DNA from: an uncultured bacterium
GTDB lineage: Bacteria; Chloroflexota; Anaerolineae; J036; Brachytrichaceae
Length of the DNA: 64,000 nucleotides
Direction of reading: 5' to 3'
Assembly: GCA_903873965.1 (NCBI GenBank)
Contig: CAIQQO010000005.1
Coordinates: 1 to 64,000, forward strand
The position numbers and the translations under genes were made by a program. The notes beneath the pieces are model-generated. The model was not told where the DNA came from. It made no database searches and worked only from the letters and a program-made list of their open reading frames with translations. Each line of letters begins with the position of its first letter. Positions within the stretch are counted from its first letter, which is position 1. Below are positions 62,419-64,000 of this stretch, piece by piece.

Positions 62419-63360
62419 ATGACTAATATATTTGGTTACACCCCGTTAGAACTCCGCCCTGGCATTCTGTGTGAAGATTTCGAGGAATTCGTCACTGCTG
62501 AATACGAATCCTTTGGACGTAAACTGGGTTGGAATGCGTATGTGGTTAAAGCAGATCACAGTGCAACGCCATGTAAGTACGCCGTCATCTGGGAAATTCC
62601 CAGCGCCGAATCTCAGCATCGGTATGTGACTTCAGCGGGTAAATTGACGGATGAAGCAAAACAACTACTGGGTCCGGAGTTTGACCTGGCCAGCCAGAAA
62701 CTGGTCAAGTTGACTACGGGCTGGCCGTTTATCGACTACATCGAAATTGTGGATCATGCAGCGCTGGCGATGGGTTCAGGTAACGCGCCACATGTGGCGC
62801 ACATCCACGAACCCATGATCGAAGCATGGTCGAAGGCGTGGGTATTGCGCGACAAGGAAACCATGGAGCACACGCAACGCGTTATCGACATCACCGTGAA
62901 GCTGGCGCGCGCGATGGGGGTCGATGAAACCATGATTGTGAATGTGCGCCGTGGCGCCATGTTGCACGATATTGGAAAGATGAATATTCCTGATGAGATT
63001 ATGCATAAGCCAGGTTCGCTGACTGAGACGGAGTGGCTTGTCATGCGCCAGCACCCGGTGTCGGCGTACAACATCCTCGCGCCGATTCCTTTCCTGAACA
63101 GCGCGCTTGATATTCCGTATTGCCATCACGAACGCTGGGATGGCAAAGGCTATCCGCGTGGGTTGAAGGGAGAGCAGATCCCCTTTACGGCGCGCCTCTT
63201 TTCCATCGTCGATGTATGGGATGCCCTGCAGTCCGACCGTCCCTATCGCTCCGCGTGGGCGATGCCGGAAATCGTCGCATACCTGCGCCAGAACTCTGGC
63301 ACTCAGTTTGACCCGCAAGTGGTGGACTGCTTCCTCACTCTGATTGCTGAAATCGCGTAG
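62419..63360 (+). CDS. Fusion of small barrel domain and HD-GYP domain
   Basis: A 313-residue protein. Residues 1-112 are a third copy of the small barrel domain (GYTPLELRPGILCEDFEEF, KADHSATPCKYAVIWEIPS). From about residue 145 it is an HD-GYP domain: MLHDIGKMNIPDEI near 180, HHERWDGKGYPRG near 238 and DVWDALQSDRPYR near 266. HD-GYP domains hydrolyse cyclic di-GMP or related molecules with a metal pair. The barrel would then be its sensor or partner-binding part, which is inference. It links the whole regulon to a second messenger. Confidence 0.88.
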   Translation: MTNIFGYTPLELRPGILCEDFEEFVTAEYESFGRKLGWNAYVVKADHSATPCKYAVIWEIPSAESQHRYVTSAGKLTDEAKQLLGPEFDLASQKLVKLTTGWPFIDYIEIVDHAALAMGSGNAPHVAHIHEPMIEAWSKAWVLRDKETMEHTQRVIDITVKLARAMGVDETMIVNVRRGAMLHDIGKMNIPDEIMHKPGSLTETEWLVMRQHPVSAYNILAPIPFLNSALDIPYCHHERWDGKGYPRGLKGEQIPFTARLFSIVDVWDALQSDRPYRSAWAMPEIVAYLRQNSGTQFDPQVVDCFLTLIAEIA

Positions 63361-63447
63361 GGGGCGCTGCCAACGGATGGGTTGCGAGTGTCATGCCATC
63401 CGTTGCGCAGCGATAGGAAAGCAGCGAGCGTTTATGGCCAATACTGG

Positions 63448-63453
63448 CATAAT
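63448..63453 (+). promoter_or_regulatory. -10 element (CATAAT), leaderless start
   Basis: CATAAT six bases before the ATG at 63460, so the predicted transcription start coincides with the start codon. No ribosome binding site is seen. Confidence 0.4.
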
Positions 63454-63459
63454 GTCTGT

Positions 63460-64000
63460 ATGACGCAACCCGCCCAAGCTGCCGGACTGCGCGCCTATGG
63501 GCGCGCGTTGGCAGCGCTTAAACGCGATACCCGGATTTTTCTCGTGGCCACGGCTCTTTATGCCATTGGCTTTCCGGGTATTTCTACTGTCCTGCTGGGG
63601 TTGTACATCCTGCGGCTGGGCTTCGACCTCCCGTTTGTTGGCATCGTGATCGGATCGGGGCAACTGGCTGCTGTGCTGATGGCCTTGCCGGCTGGCTGGG
63701 TCGGTCGACGCTTCGGATTGCGCACGTCGCTGATTCTTGGCCTGGTTGGAACAGCGTTGGGAGCAGCGGCTATGTTCAGCGTGGAACTCGCGCCCAAGCC
63801 GCTCTGGGGTGCCTGGCTCATCGGCTGGTGGATCGTGCTGTTCTTCCCCGCAACGCTCTACTTTGTTAACGGCGTCCCCTATCTGATGGGTGTTTCCGAA
63901 CCGGCGGAACGCAGCCATGCCTTCTCGTTTCTGCAGGGGTTGCAAGGCTTCGGCGCGTTCACGGGCAGCCTGCTCGCCGGTGTGCTGGTGGATCTGCTCA
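63460..64000 (+). CDS. MFS transporter, 3' part outside window
   Basis: ATG 63460 opens a frame running to the window end (180 residues). Six hydrophobic helices are visible, with the MFS motif A between helices 2 and 3 as GWVGRRFGLRTS. Likely a small-molecule exporter. Its substrate is unknown. Confidence 0.85.
   Translation, partial: MTQPAQAAGLRAYGRALAALKRDTRIFLVATALYAIGFPGISTVLLGLYILRLGFDLPFVGIVIGSGQLAAVLMALPAGWVGRRFGLRTSLILGLVGTALGAAAMFSVELAPKPLWGAWLIGWWIVLFFPATLYFVNGVPYLMGVSEPAERSHAFSFLQGLQGFGAFTGSLLAGVLVDLL

Overview
The window looks like a chromosomal segment of a Gram-variable environmental bacterium, most likely a member of the Chloroflexota (moderate confidence). This rests on the mixture of genes: very large XRE/NB-ARC/TPR regulators, form II aerobic CO-dehydrogenase-like operons, PrsW-like proteins, Asp-box lipoproteins, and a pyruvate:ferredoxin oxidoreductase beside an NAD-linked [NiFe] hydrogenase. 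No rRNA, tRNA or CRISPR array was recognised.

Layout. 1-2.3 kb: end of an SDR gene, a TetR regulator with a palindromic operator, and a DEDDh exonuclease. 2.4-9.8 kb: a co-directional run with two PrsW-like membrane proteins that have lost protease residues, two paralogous secreted proteins and an Asp-box lipoprotein. 9.9-11.6 kb: small protein, alpha/beta hydrolase, acetyltransferase. 11.8-28.8 kb: a redox block with pyruvate:ferredoxin oxidoreductase, a DHODH-like flavoprotein, DRTGG/CBS-ATPase/PHP regulatory proteins, and a nine-gene hydrogenase operon that carries both a HydB-type (electron-bifurcating style) flavoprotein and a second NuoE/NuoF pair. TGTGA-N6-TCACA type boxes lie upstream of both the oxidoreductase and the hydrogenase operon. 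28.8-29.0 kb: a decayed REP-associated transposase between two REP hairpins. 29-36 kb: methyltransferase, heterodimeric ABC exporter, J-domain protein, dioxygenase, dienelactone hydrolase. 36.4-43.4 kb (minus strand): ABC importer (ATPase, two permeases, binding lipoprotein), a surface protein and a helical repeat protein. 43.6-52.4 kb: a complete cox-like molybdenum hydroxylase operon (G-S-L-M-D-E-F plus a molybdopterin-binding protein). 52.4-53.9 kb: 6-phosphogluconate dehydrogenase. 53.9-63.4 kb: the most unusual region, in which small SnoaL-like or dimeric-barrel proteins alternate with two very large XRE/NB-ARC/TPR regulators and end in a barrel/HD-GYP fusion. The window ends in a truncated MFS transporter.

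The main discovery candidate is a promoter architecture shared by six genes at about 43.5, 54.0, 57.0, 60.1, 61.8 and 62.3 kb. Direct TGTCAG-like half-sites spaced about one helical turn apart are followed, always exactly 28 bp after the start of the last half-site, by a TATGAT-like -10 element. It drives the cox-like operon and each small-protein unit. Two of the copies lie in the divergent spacers of the two NB-ARC regulators, which makes those regulators the obvious candidates to read it.
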